From: Monarcha castaneiventris obscurior
Lineage: Eukaryota; Chordata; Aves; Passeriformes; Monarchidae
DNA: 64,000 bases
Reading direction: 5' to 3'
NCBI GenBank assembly: GCA_026261815.1
Contig: JAMPIT010000848.1
Span: 3,224,001 to 3,288,000 of the forward strand
A program made the translations under genes and the position numbers. Position 1 is the stretch's first letter. Every line of letters begins with the position of its first letter. Below the pieces are notes generated by a model. The model saw only the letters and a program-made list of their open reading frames with translations, was not told the DNA's origin and did no database searches. Below, one piece after another: positions 10,801 through 22,930 of this stretch.

Positions 10801-11934
10801 CTCTGAGGTTACGGCACTGCAGAGATAATCGGAGTGAGCTGTGCAAACAGCATTGACTCCTGACTCTGGTGCTACCAGGAGCATCCTCAGAGCAGGGGAG
10901 CCCTGCAGCTGGGAGAAGCAAAGCACAAGCCATGGACACATCTCCTGACCAGAGCTGGGAAAAATAAACCTGAAATTCTGCTGTTTGACAGTCCACACAG
11001 CAGTGCTGCCAGAGGAAAACCTGTGCTTTCCTTTCAGGGCCCAGTTGTGTTATCACAATGTTTGGGGCAGGCAGGAGCTGCTGGAGACAATCAAGGATGG
11101 TTCATGTGGTGCTGGCTGACCTTCAAACCTCTGAAAACCACCTGAGAACTGCAAGTGAGGTTTTCTCCAAGGGTTCTGTCCTTTGGAGAAAATCACTACA
11201 TTCCCTCAGACCATGCAGTACTTGAATCACAACTTGTACCTTTCAGACTTGGTTGGATTTGTGGTTGGATAAGCAGCTTCTACAGTACCAGGTTGTCCTG
11301 TGTGGGCAGGACCAGCCCTGGTATGAAAAAACTCCAAGGCAACCCTGGATCCCCTTCCTGTGTGACCATGGCAGCACCTCACCCTGCAGCTTTGCCCCTC
11401 GTTTGGGTGTCTGTGTGCCTGGTTCTGCTGTGTGGGGCAGAAGATGTCACAGTGGCCACACACATATCCCACCAGGCAGCAGGAGATGGGCTCTGACCTT
11501 TCACCAGCTCCTTAGAGCCTGCCTGGGAAGTCCATGCCTGGGCTGAGCCCTTTTGGATTAGTCTAAAATCTTGCCCATGTCACTGCTGGATTTCAGGCCA
11601 TTGGTGGTCTGTAATGCTGATTTAAACTCATCTTCACAGTTCAAGAGGTTATTAAAAAAGTCTGGTGACCTAAAAAAAAAAAAAATCTGTGTTTCAATTT
11701 CCAGGAATTTTCCTGTGGAGAGCACCTAAATGCCACCCCCATCCCCCAGTCAGTATGGGAACCCAAAAGGCATTTTCCAGCAGATCACAAGCCCTTCTAG
11801 CATTGCAGCAGGGCTTTGGATGCATATTAAGCAGTTGTACATACTGCAGAGTCACCATATGGATATCTTTGTAATTGAAAATGTAATGTAAACCTTGGCA
11901 TCCAGGGTTGTCTTCTGGAGAAATCATTGTGGAA
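10801..11934. other. Unique non-coding tract
   Basis: I recognise no gene. A 13-A run lies near 11672-11684. Three open frames at 11155-11546 overlap on both strands and lack recognisable similarity. Confidence 0.5.
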
Positions 11935-12200
11935 ATGTCACATAATTAATGAATTGCATCAGCTATCAGGGAAAAAGACATTTTAACCATAGGATCATGG
12001 GACTTTATTACTGTAGATGGACTAAATCTATATCTTCCAGCATAGATCAGTCCTGACAAAAGTCTGAGGTTGCCAACTGGCCAGGTTTGTTTTTACTAAC
12101 TTAGCTCTCTTATTATTTTAATGAAGTTCAACTGATGCTGCATAGAAGCCAATTTCTCTAAATGCTGCCAATAAATTAAAATAAAGATGTTGTGAGTGAA
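11935..12200. promoter_or_regulatory. Candidate regulatory block
   Basis: AT-rich sequence with CACATAATTAATGAATTGCA at its left edge, TTATTATTTTAATG in the middle and CCAATAAATTAAAATAAAG at the right. It is similar in character to the other AT-rich blocks of this window. Function is not demonstrable from the sequence. Confidence 0.2.
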
Positions 12201-13124
12201 GATTGGCAGGTGTCTCCCTCCAGATTTCACCAAGCTTCCAAGCAGAGCCCCCACTTCAGCAAAAGCTGTGGCCAAACGTTGCCTGTGGAAAGCAGCAAGG
12301 CAATGGAGCTTGGAGCAATTAGCAAAATTGTAATTAGTGCCAGCTCAGCACCTACCAGCAGGGGTGCAGAAAGAGGGTCCCTTAGGACCATTGGGATGCT
12401 GGTCTAGGGTTTGTAGCAGGGGCTTTGGGCTGGTGCCACAGCCTCTGTGGGGACATGGGATGAGCGTCCTGCCCTGGGGCTTTGGCCACATTGGTGTGAG
12501 GGTGACCATACTCAAACCTGCACTGTGGCCATGGCCAGGTTCTGTAGGAAACGCAGGATTCTGCAAAACCCCACTCCCTGAGGGACTGATTCCCTTGTGA
12601 CTACACCTCACAAGTGCCTGTGAGCCAGGGCAGAGGAGGGCTCTGGAGCTGGGAGAGCCAGGCTGCAGTCGGAAGCAATGCAGCTTGTGTTTTCTCTGCC
12701 AGGAGGGAAACCAGTCGAGATTTGCTCGGTCTGGGAATTCAGTGGCAAAGTGCCACTGCCACAGCCTATGTGGGAGGGAGGGAGGAAGTTGTTGGGTGAG
12801 CACTCGCTGCAGTCTGGGCTTTCCCAAGCATGGAGCTCCTGTTCTTCCAAGCATCTGCAAGAGGTCAGAGCACTCAAACATCCTCCTGGATTAAGCTGCT
12901 GGATTTGGAGAAGAGCAGCCTTCCATCCTCCCCCCTCAGCAGGGGAACAGCCCAGATCCTCAGGTGGGAGCCACATAGTCCTGCCCACACAGCTGTGACA
13001 CCCACATGTCCCCAGATCATCTTTGCAGCTCCAAGAGACTTGGCTCTTAGCTGTTCAAAAGTGTTTGCTCAATCCACACAGGGTTAGTATCCAAAAACGC
13101 ACTGTCCAGGAAGCAGAGCTACCA
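12201..13124. other. GC-rich unique non-coding tract
   Basis: I see no gene. The GC-rich composition yields a set of overlapping open frames in several phases and on both strands (12337-13087), which is expected where stop codons are rare. A short GGGA repeat lies at about 12772-12786. Confidence 0.5.
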
Positions 13125-13480
13125 GGGTTATAACAAAACTGTGCATTAGTATAAATTGCTTCAGTTAATTAGCCATATAAACTCATACTAATGTGGCACC
13201 CTTAATTATATTTATCAATTAACAAAGCAGCTTTCCAGTATTGCCATTTTCCATGTTTTCACACATTGAGTTGGTGACAAGTTTCAGTGAAATTTTTTGA
13301 TAATTCAGAAAGGCACCTGTGCTCAAGCACTCCTGCCACTTCCAGGAATCCATCCCAGGCTGGATAGCTATCCCTAAGCTTTTTGCTTTGCACTTTTTGT
13401 TACATTTGCACTTATAAATTCAAGCTTATTTTGGCAACTGAAACCACTTGGAAAGAGCTTTCCCACTTAAAACAATGAAG
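13125..13480. promoter_or_regulatory. Candidate enhancer-like block with inverted repeat
   Basis: AT-rich sequence contains a perfect 9-bp inverted repeat CATTAGTAT (13144-13152) / ATACTAATG (13185-13193) flanking a 32-base spacer that holds AGTTAATTAGCC. GTG lies just outside the left arm and GGCAC near the right arm, so the dyad extends imperfectly. CCCTTAATTATATTTATCAA follows. The motif density is among the highest in the window. Confidence 0.28.
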
Positions 13481-15900
13481 TTACCTGAATTTTGCAGCTG
13501 AACAGGCCCCATCCACCTCTGGTGTGACAAAGTCTTTGGCTACTGAATCCCATATTTGTCACCCCAGGCATGTCCATCTTATCACCCCTTCCATAAGACA
13601 GAATGGGTGGGAAAGGTTTCACAGCTGCAGTTGGAAGCTCAGCCTGCACTGTGCCTTCCCTGCAGAACTGTCCGAGCCCTGCCTGGCCTGTACCTGCCAA
13701 GGACACACTCATGGGGATGCTCAGATCATTCAGACAAAATATTTTCCCCTTAGACCACAGCTGCAAGTTGAGTCAGCCTGGACCAACCCTTTAGGCTCTG
13801 CTCCAGCATCCCAGCTGGAGCTGCACACAGGCACTTGTGCTCTCACAGCTCACAAGTTTATTTGTGATGTCCCCTTTTCCCTCCTCTGCCTCCTGCACTC
13901 CAGACTTCATCTCCATTGGCACCTTCCTCCTGATTCATGCTTCTGCTTGACTTCGTATCAAGCAGAGGATGGATATCTCTTTATCAAGAGAAATAAACCT
14001 CTCTCCAAAGGGGAAGGTGAACAGCCTATTGAAACACACAGCCCTGCTCTCCTTCCTTGTATTGCTGCTGCCCAGAAACATACAGCAACAAATGATATGA
14101 TTCAGTAAAGTTATTGAGTGCCAGGCCTTCACATTTGTCTTCCAGTGACTCTTAAGTCTTCCTTTTCTCTATTGAGTTCCATCTCATTGACTTCCTATAA
14201 ACACTAATACAGAGCCACAGACCTGCAGACATGCCTGGAATACAACCCACACCTCACAGACACTGCCAGGGGCTGGGCTGGGCTCAGAAAGTCCAGACTA
14301 ATGCCATACAACTACTGCAGCATTCAAAACTATGAATCTCCTCCATACCTCAAACCATGCCAAGCTTATTTTCTATTAGTTTCCTTTTCATCTGTGAAAT
14401 TCAGGAAATTGTTCTGCTTTTTGGGATTTTTCCTTTATTTTTTTGCCTCAAACGGAAGCCAATATTTGCATGTATTCTCTCAATTCCCAAAGATTTTTTT
14501 TTTGGAGAAAACCACTCCCTGCCCCACACGGGCCCAGACAATGAAACCACCAAGCAAGACAACTCACTGCATGACACGGAAATGCTGTTAATGCTGAACC
14601 AGGCTCAGAATTCAAAGCGTGCCTCTAATTAATCACCAGTTACCCGGCATCACTGGGCAGCATCTTCCATCTTGTTTCCCACACAATGGGCTTCCTCCCC
14701 TTTTGTAGTCACACACGTTCCTCTTCCTCCTGGGCTTGGCGACTTCCAGCCTCCTCACCCACTCTCCTGCCATCCCACCCTCCCATCCATCCGCCCTGTT
14801 GAAATATTAACCCAGGGTGCTGAATGGCTTTGCTGACTGATACATAAACAAGTGTCGTGTAGCTACCGGTCTGCCACAGCACCAGCCCTGTTTACATCTG
14901 AATGTCATCCCCCTCAGAGATTGCTGGGACAGCAGGGAAATGGACAGACAGAGCTGCCAAGGAAGAAGAGCAAAATTCAGAACAGGAGCTGAAGCAAAGC
15001 TGAGGGGAGGAAGGGACCATGGGCAGCCTGTCTCCAGCAGCCCACCCTGCTACTGCATTTACTGCCCTGTCATTTTTGCTGGATGAAACATCATTATCGG
15101 CTCCTCTTCCCAAAATGTTCCCTACATACTACTGCCCCCCACCAGCTGTGCTCCCTTGAGTACGTCAGACAGGGGTTATTATACTTTATTATTTATTCTA
15201 CTCTCAACTGCTGCTGCTGGGCTCTGGTGCAGGTCTTTTACAGGAAGGACTTCAAAAGCTGCTCTGTTGGGCTGGTTCGCTCTTTGGGTTTGTGCAGAGA
15301 ATAAATCCTCTCCCTCCTTCAGACACAAGATCCAGCTCTTGTGCTGCTTGTAGGTTGGACTTATTAGCAAATTTAATCACAGTTCTCAGCCTTCTTTGGG
15401 ATCTGATTAGGAAGTGGCAGCCAGACTGGTCATGGCAGAGGTGAAGCTGAGTTTGTCTGCAATCCAAACCTGCCTGGAGGTTTACTGTGGATCCTGATCC
15501 CTGGCTGGCAGCAGGGACGGCCAGGTTGCTCCAAAGCCTTGTGCTTCCTAAATGCAGCCTTGCAGACTCAAGCACAGAGCTCCCCATAAGCACAAGCGCC
15601 TTCTTAACCCAGCACTGAGGGAAACAGCAGCCTGGCAGGGAAGCAGTGCTGCTACCTGTGATTTTTCACACCTTCACAACCTACACCAGCTCCCACACTC
15701 TCCTCTACTTTCCAGCCACTCTTTGTGGGATAAAACAGAGAATGTGATAAAACATCTGATGATGCAGGTGGCACCATCTGCTCCCTCACCAGCTGCTGCT
15801 ACCACTTAGCCATGTTTCTCTATGAAATATTAGAAAACCAAAGTGACCACATAAGAAGCAGCTTTCAGGATGGTCCCAGCACAGGAGAGAACACTTGTCT
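13481..15900. other. Unique non-coding tract
   Basis: I recognise no gene or dispersed repeat. The 194-codon frame at 13524-14108 has no family resemblance, overlaps opposite-strand frames and does not end at a polyadenylation-like context. A small CpG-bearing, AT-flanked patch near 14800-14880 is the only compositional change. Confidence 0.48.
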
Positions 15901-16660
15901 TGTTAGCAAGTCCTGAACCCACAGCCACCAATTGTCATTCCTTTCCTATAAGCCAAGTGAGGTTCTGGTGTGATATAAAACTTGACACCAGTGGAATCTA
16001 ACCAGTACCCAGAGTGTCCAGTGTGTCTCTACCCACAGATTTATTGCAGAGCTAAACACCAGGTCTCCAATATAAATCATGAGGCTATGCAATGCACAGG
16101 CTGGAGTGACCACACTGAGGAGCACTTCAGCTTCTGTTCCATGAGTACCCTGAGGAGAGAGAACAGGTCTATTCTCCATGCAGGGTCTGTCAGACTGGTG
16201 CATGGTGTCTGGGCATACAGCCTGCTCAGAGTGATGCACACTAGCCAGCTCTGCTCCCTCTGCAGCCACCAGCTAAACCTAGTAGAGTATGTGCAGGAGA
16301 AGTGCCTGCAGTGCTTTGGTTTTGCAGACCACAGCTGTGATTGTGCTCCTGGAGAAGAGGATCCAACCCCAGTCTCTAAACCGTGCTCTTTTCCCATCTT
16401 TCCTGTCTGTATCCAGGGAGCTGCTCAGAGTAACCCAGGTAGCACCTAACGGGAAGTGCCAACACAGCCCATGGTCCCCTTCAGGAGTGTTAAGACACCT
16501 TTTTATTTTATTCAGGGTCACACCCAGCTGAAGTGTATCCTTTACTCTTGTATGAGAAATAGCTCCAGCCCACTTCAGAAAGCATCCTTAGGTGTTGCTG
16601 GGACAGTTCTATGTGAAGCTCTTGGTGATGTCCTTCTGCAGAAACACGTGTGAAGCGAGT
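15901..16660. other. Non-coding tract with a cysteine-rich chance frame
   Basis: A stop-free plus-strand stretch of 155 codons (15982-16449) begins at TTG, and the first in-frame ATG comes only about a third of the way in. The virtual product has about 13 cysteines, some in CxxC spacing, but no zinc-finger family pattern that I recognise, and an opposite-strand frame (16077-16397) overlaps it. I regard it as non-coding. A frame of this length is within what 64 kb gives by chance. Confidence 0.4.
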
Positions 16661-18934
16661 CATGCTTTACCCATCACCTGAATTTGTCATTCCTGTGGAG
16701 TCTGGTTGGAGTCAGATTCTACTGCTAAAGACCAAGAAATTGAAAACTGAAAGAAAGTGGCAAAAAGCTGCTAAAAGGAACAGCAAACCAAAGTCTTAAA
16801 ATTTAGGGGTCCAGTGACATAACTGCACAGTTTCTAAGCATAAAAAAGATGGTGGTACTGTGGCATCCAAGGTACCCTCAAGTGCAGAAACTGAAATAGG
16901 TCTTGGGCTTTTCCTGCTGCCTGTATATCCAGGATATTTCATATCAAGGCAGGAACAGTTCAAATAGTGATCAATCATTATTCACACAAGACACTGATGC
17001 TATCATGTATCATTTGGTGGTTATTTCAAATATGTCTGGTCTTAAGGGCAGATACAATAATTTCTCAATAAAAGAGCAGTGGCTGGACCTTGACAGCCCA
17101 TTAAGACAGAGTCATGTGCTTTCCTCTGTCAAAAGGAAGGAGGTTGGTGCGTACCTTTCCCTCCTTATTTGCAATTTTTTTTTTCCTTTAAAACAGCCTG
17201 GCTTTGATCCCACTTCTGCCAGCATCTCTATTTTGCTGACTGCTCTCCAGGTGTGCTGGAAAGGGAGGCTGAACTGCAAAGAGCACTCACAGTTAAGCTT
17301 AAGCAAACTTGTCAACCAGATTTTAACCACACAAGCATCTACCAAACCCAAACTACACTCTGTCAATGCAGCTCACTCAGAATAGAAATAACTCTTTGAG
17401 TCTATCAGAGTAAAGCTGGTTTATGACAATTTTCAGAGTCTTGCAACTCTTGAATATTGGTTACAAACACCAGTGCTTCAAAGTCTGCTGTAAGGACACA
17501 AACAGCTCAAACCCATTATATCCCACCAGTGCTCCTTCCACAACTGTGGCAAGCAGAAGTTGCTTATAGAACAAAGTTAGCAATCCTTCTAGACTCCAGC
17601 TCTGCAGCTCAGGGACTCCTCCCTGAGCCAGAAAGGATCATTTTGTTTAATGGACATGTCTGGCCATTTCTCCTGTGCATTTGTCAAATTGCATTTGGAA
17701 GCTTCCTAAGTGGCCACTGTGGTTACGGAGCTGAGCTGGGATGAGCTCCACCAGCCCAGCTCAGTCCTTGTAGGGAGGCAGCACCCCACACATCATCCCC
17801 CCAACACACAGGGGCTGGGGACATGGCTGGAACCTTCAGGTCACCTACTGCAGGTTAAGAGGGTGCCAGAGCTGCCAGGTACAGCACAGGAATTGCTTTG
17901 CAAGAGCAGTGTGGTGCTTGGAAAAAACATTCCACTTGCTGGGATTGGAAACGCTGCTCCCCAACAGTTCATCCTGCCCTCCTCACCAACTCTGCGATTC
18001 AGGGTGAGGACAGACCAATGGACAGAATGTTTCACCTTCCCTTTAACAAACAGCCCAACCAAAGGTAAAAGGTCAGTTACAGCCCTAGGCTACAAAAAAT
18101 TGCCTTAGTTTTAAAACAAAGGCACAAAATTGTGAGTCACTGCTGAATTTTGACATTCAAAGGCTTTTCTTTGAGAGGTAAAGTGTAACCAGAATAAAGT
18201 GAATAACCAGACAAATGCCTTTCCTTCTCCCCTCACTGCCAGGCTGTCCCCTGGCAGAGTGACTAACAGGAGCTCTGCCTGTCTGGATGCCACTAGTTCC
18301 AATTTTAGGGAGACAACTTGACATAGTAATTTTTAAAAACTTGTATTCTGCTCAAACAAGAGGCAGAGGATGTAGCAGAGTCCATGTGCTCAGGGAGATG
18401 AAGGTCTCAGCCCTCCCTCTGGGAGTGTCAAAAGCCCCAGCTCTGAGCCAGCACAGAGCAGAGCAGAGCACTGGGACAAGCACAGGGCTGAGCTGCTGCA
18501 GCCACAAACCCCCACCCTGCTCCCCCAGCACCAGGCCAGGCCCCGAGCCCCAGCAGCCATCCATGCCCAGGAGCACTGCTCCAGCCCCCTTGAGTTCTCA
18601 GGCAGGGGCTCATTGCTCCCCAATATCCAGCTGAGCCCCTCCAGAGCAGGGCTGGTGAGGAGGCACCAAACACCCCACAGGCAGAGCCCATCAAGATGAG
18701 ATGAGAAAATCTTGTCTGCCTAGTTAGAGTGTCTTCCTGTAGACCAGCATGACCCCAAGGCTCTACCACGTTTGAAAGATGTGCCTTTGGCATCAAAACA
18801 CCTTTGGGGTCTACCTAACAACCATTCTCCACGAGGAAGGAGACTCATTCCACAGGGGTGCTCATCACATTCCCAGGATGGGAGCAGAGGCTGGATAGCA
18901 CCTGGGTTTACCACCTTTTGCAAACAGCTGCCAA
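16661..18934. other. Unique non-coding tract
   Basis: I see no gene. The DNA is AT-moderate from 16660 to 17720 and GC-richer from 17720 to 18930, with a short AGAGC microsatellite near 18455-18470. The open frames in the GC-rich part (18287-18796) overlap in four phases and are not convincing. Confidence 0.5.
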
Positions 18935-19430
18935 ATTCATCACTCAGGAGTTTGCTTGTGATGTATTATTTAAAAATATCTAGAAAATACATTATAAATG
19001 CAGGGTCTTTTCTTTGCCCATTCGTTTTAATGTTATTGATTATTCTTTAAATCACTTATTTTGATTTTGCTCTGAATCATTTAGTCTTTGGGCAAAGGTA
19101 CCAAAAGCAGCTTCTCAATTTATGGCTGCAATTTTTGCTTCAGCAATTCATACTCTGAACAACCCCCGCCTTTTGTCTGCACCAGTAAAAGCAATATTTA
19201 CATGCAAAAATTCCAGGAAATTAGAACTGCTTTTAGAAATTTTCCCTTACAAGTCCCATACATTGATGAATCTTTCCCTTTTTTCGAGTTTGATTGTGAA
19301 TTCACCTTATGTGTAAAGATTATGGAGGAACCTTGTCAGCAATGGGCTTTCCTTCTCTCTTGAAACATTAGCAAGTTATTTAATGGCTTATTGTATTTTC
19401 CCTTTTATTCACTAGAACATTATTGAGTTT
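18935..19430. promoter_or_regulatory. Candidate regulatory block with inverted repeat
   Basis: AT-rich sequence carries a perfect 9-bp inverted repeat CTTTGCCCA (19012-19020) / TGGGCAAAG (19089-19097) with a 68-base spacer. The right arm reads TGGGCAAAGGTACC, close to the direct-repeat-1 element bound by HNF4 or NR2F nuclear receptors, and is itself nearly dyadic. The spacer is AT-rich (GTTATTGATTATTC). This is motif-level evidence only. Confidence 0.22.
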
Positions 19431-22400
19431 TCAAATGCTAGCACCCAGGCACTTAGAGCTGCACACAGAACAGCCCATGCCCTAACCACGACTCATTTCT
19501 CCTCCTGGAAGACAGTTCTGGCAGGTAACAAGCTGCTTCAATCAAAGGGCCTGGTGACAAAGTGAATTAGCACCTCTGAAAAGCTAGGCCAAAACAAATG
19601 CTTACGAAAGCCAACAAAAACTTAATATTCAATGCAGCCAGATTGTGCAGTTGCCCATTACAGGACTGCAAAAGTGACTAGTTTTAAATAAGCAATCCAT
19701 CTCTTCACGTGTTCCTGGCTCTCCCAGTCTTTGAGGTATTTGCAGTCTTTTTCGGTCTGTCCTAAGAGTTTTAGCTCCACCAGGACCGAAGGAAAAGAAG
19801 CTTAAAAGCACTTCTAGTTCACCCTCCAAGAAAAAGATCTGTGTTTCAAGTGCCCTCTGCATTTGCTTCCCGTGCTGGAGAAGGCAGGTATCCTCCTGCT
19901 GTGGTACTGCAAGGGTAGCCTGGAGCATCTTTGCTCTGCACTGAAGTTTCTCTGAAACCATTTGGAGATCTGTGCCCCAAAACCCAGCACTGGTAACACC
20001 ACCTTGACCAGACCACCACCCTTGGGGCCCTCAAGTCACACCACCAGCTCTGGAGGCTCTGGCATTGCCAGCAGCCTCTCAGCTGCTTTGCTTTGTCTGA
20101 AGCTCCTTCCCTTCCCCTCACAGCAGGATGCTCAGGGATCAGTGCAAAGCTGTGGTTTGCTGACGGCTGCACTGAGAATTTCCTCGGTTGCAGCTTTGGG
20201 CAGCTCTTTGCAGAAGTTAGCAACACGTGGCTGCTCCACCAGACAGCAGCCTCCTCCAACACCTTCCTCAGAGCATCTCTCCCCCATTCCTGTCTTCTGG
20301 ATGTCAAGTCTCAGGCTGATCTCCCTGAATGAACTTTGGGCTTCTTGCTCCTGCTTGCCACAGTCAAACCCACACCAGGCAGTGTGCACCTCCCTGTGCC
20401 CAGCAGCTTCCCCTGCACAGGGATGCCCACGGTGAGCAGCACCAGTGCAGGAGGTTTTCCAGCCATGGCAAGGGAAGGGAACAGGCCACAGGGGTCTGAG
20501 CAGAGGGATCAGGGTCCAACCCCTGCTCTTTCCAGCTGTAGCTCTTTGAGTACCAGGCTAATTAATGCCAGGAATGCTCCCTTCAAGAAATGCACCCCAT
20601 CCTTGCTCTCTGCATTGAGTGATGCTCTCAGGGGGAAGTGGGCTTCATTCCTGGGAGTGCCTTTCCCCTACAGTTTTTGCTGTGTCAAGCTGAGCTGGCA
20701 TAACCTAACCCAAGCAGGTAACTCTGCTGCACACCGTGTACCATGACAACATGTCTCAGAATGGTCTCTGCTAGACTGAGCCTTGATGATCCCTGCTGTG
20801 ATATCCCCTCCTAGCATCCTCCCCTGACTGAGCACAAAGCTTCATGGCTCATCTGTTTTGACTGGGGAGTCAAACTGCAAGGGCAGCACTGATGCAACAG
20901 TCCCACCATTGTCCAGACACCCGCGCTCTCTCTTCTCCCTCTCCCCAAATAGCACCTCCTTCCCACTCCCCTGCCCACACAGGGCCTCTGGCCCTGCTGC
21001 TCCTCACATGTGCACCCCGAGCATCTCCATCCTGCCTGTTCAGTGATTAACTCCTGGAGCTGCAGTTGTTAGAGCTGGGAGTTACCCCTGTCCTGTAGTA
21101 AATAACCACGAGACAAGGAAAATGCTTTTAGCCATCAGCTTAAGAGAAATGCTCATCTCTCAAGACTAGATAAAATGTCAGTTTAAAAACAAAAGGCCAG
21201 TGGATACTGCCCTAATATTAAGAAGGTCCAGGAATCAAACTGTGCTCTGGAAAGAGAGCCCTGTTATGGTCATTTCAAATTCCAGTTTGTGGGGCTAACA
21301 CCACCTACACTGAGCATCATGCCTTTGGGACATGCCCTCATGGTCTGAAAATCCCATGAAAATCAATTCCCAGCACAGGGAAGCTAAATGGCAATTTCTA
21401 CTGGTGTTGCTTAGCCAAATTTCTGGCTAAGCAGGCTCTCGCCACTGCCAAGTGTATTGCACTGCCAGCATAATTTACTCTTAGTGGTGGGGCTGAATGG
21501 GGGCTTGAGCACCCCTCCAGCATCCCTGTGCCATGGGGTCTGCTGCAGGGAGCCCTGCAGCTCCTCCAGCAGTAACCTCAGCCCAGGGGCCTCAGACAGC
21601 TTCTCCCGGGTACAAATCATCCCCTGACACCTCATGTCCTCTCCCCAACCCCAGGATTTTGTTCCAGACCCAGGAAACAGTGAAAAGCAACCAAACATTT
21701 CAGAGTCAGAAAAGGTGTCTGCAGTGGATGTAAATTTGCAGAGTTGCTGGATCTCTTGCTTCATAAGAACCAGCTCACCCATCTTACCCTGATTCACTCT
21801 CCCCCTCCTATCCCTGATAATCTAGAGCTCTTGCCTCTCCAAGCCTCCAGAGAAAAGAGTTAGACAAGACTTCAGATTTGTCCCTAGAGATAAGCTCCAG
21901 GAACATTTTTTAATCCCTAGAGCACTTTGCAAAACAGCATGAGTCTTGTACTGCAATTACATTGGAGGCACTGGAATGAAAGGGTGAGAAGGTTTGGGTA
22001 CTTGGGAAAGTTTAAATATTATTTCAGTCTTGCGCATGGGGTATTAAGGCAGTTCTGGTGAAGGCAGTGCACTCACAGAGCACTGCCACAGCACAGGAAC
22101 ACTTTCAGTCCTAGGGTGGAACTGCTTCTTCAGCCAGGGCTCTGCTGCAGTGAGCTCAGCAGCCCTTCTGCCAGGGGTGAGTGCACCTGTTACCTGCTGC
22201 AGGCTGCTTCTGGAGATAGCACCGACCCCTCTCCCCAGCACCACGCGGTGGGGACACACTTCTATCACCCACAGAGCATCCCTGGCTTCGCTGCAAGAGG
22301 CCAAAACCAGACCTGAGAGGTGGGGAAGAACCACCCCCTACCCAGTAAAAATCGTTGCCACGTGCTCATCTCCTCTGCACCCCAGTGCCCAGCTCCCCAC

Positions 22401-22674
22401 AGCAGCTGCCCTGGGAAGCCTCGCAGCAGCGGGGCAGGGCAGGCTCTGTGCTCCCTTGGCAAGCCTGCACAGGCCAGGGCACTGCTGGAATCACGGGTCA
22501 ATGGGAGCTGCAGGGATCCTCTGCCTCTGGGAAAATGTATTCAGGCTAAAAGCAACTTCAAAAAACACATGTTTAACCTGAACTCTTATCTTTTATCCCT
22601 TTAAATATCCAAGCGGCCACTTTTGCAAGCCTGAAGCCTGGACTCCAGCTACATTTATTTCCCTCTTTCATCCC
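19431..22674. other. Unique non-coding tract, mostly GC-moderate
   Basis: I recognise no gene or dispersed repeat over this 3.2-kb stretch. Overlapping frames between 19814 and 20746 and between 22044 and 22604 occur on both strands with no recognisable domains. An A/T-rich interval near 21100-21420 has no distinct feature. Confidence 0.5.
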
Positions 22675-22930
22675 AGCTGCAGCTCCTCAGAATTTATCTC
22701 TATGGTTAACTTCCCCTTTCATAATATTAGCACAGTTGAAGCACTTGCTTTCCTGTTGCAGGCAGTGATTATATAGCAAATTAACCACAAGCTGTTCAGT
22801 CCAAGTCCAGCAGTTGGAAAGATGCTCCTCTGAGTAATGGTTTGTGTAGTTGATGCTTTCATCTGTAATTTGCATTTGTAATAAATGCAGGAATAAAAAA
22901 TGGGGGCTATATTTTAAAGAATAGCCTGGT
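22675..22930. promoter_or_regulatory. Candidate regulatory block with octamer
   Basis: AT-rich sequence has a perfect POU octamer in reverse orientation, ATTTGCAT (22868-22875), set in CTGTAATTTGCATTTGTAAT, plus GCAAATTAACCAC near 22775. The octamer is the binding word of POU-family factors. A single octamer is expected about twice in a window of this size by chance. Confidence 0.2.
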
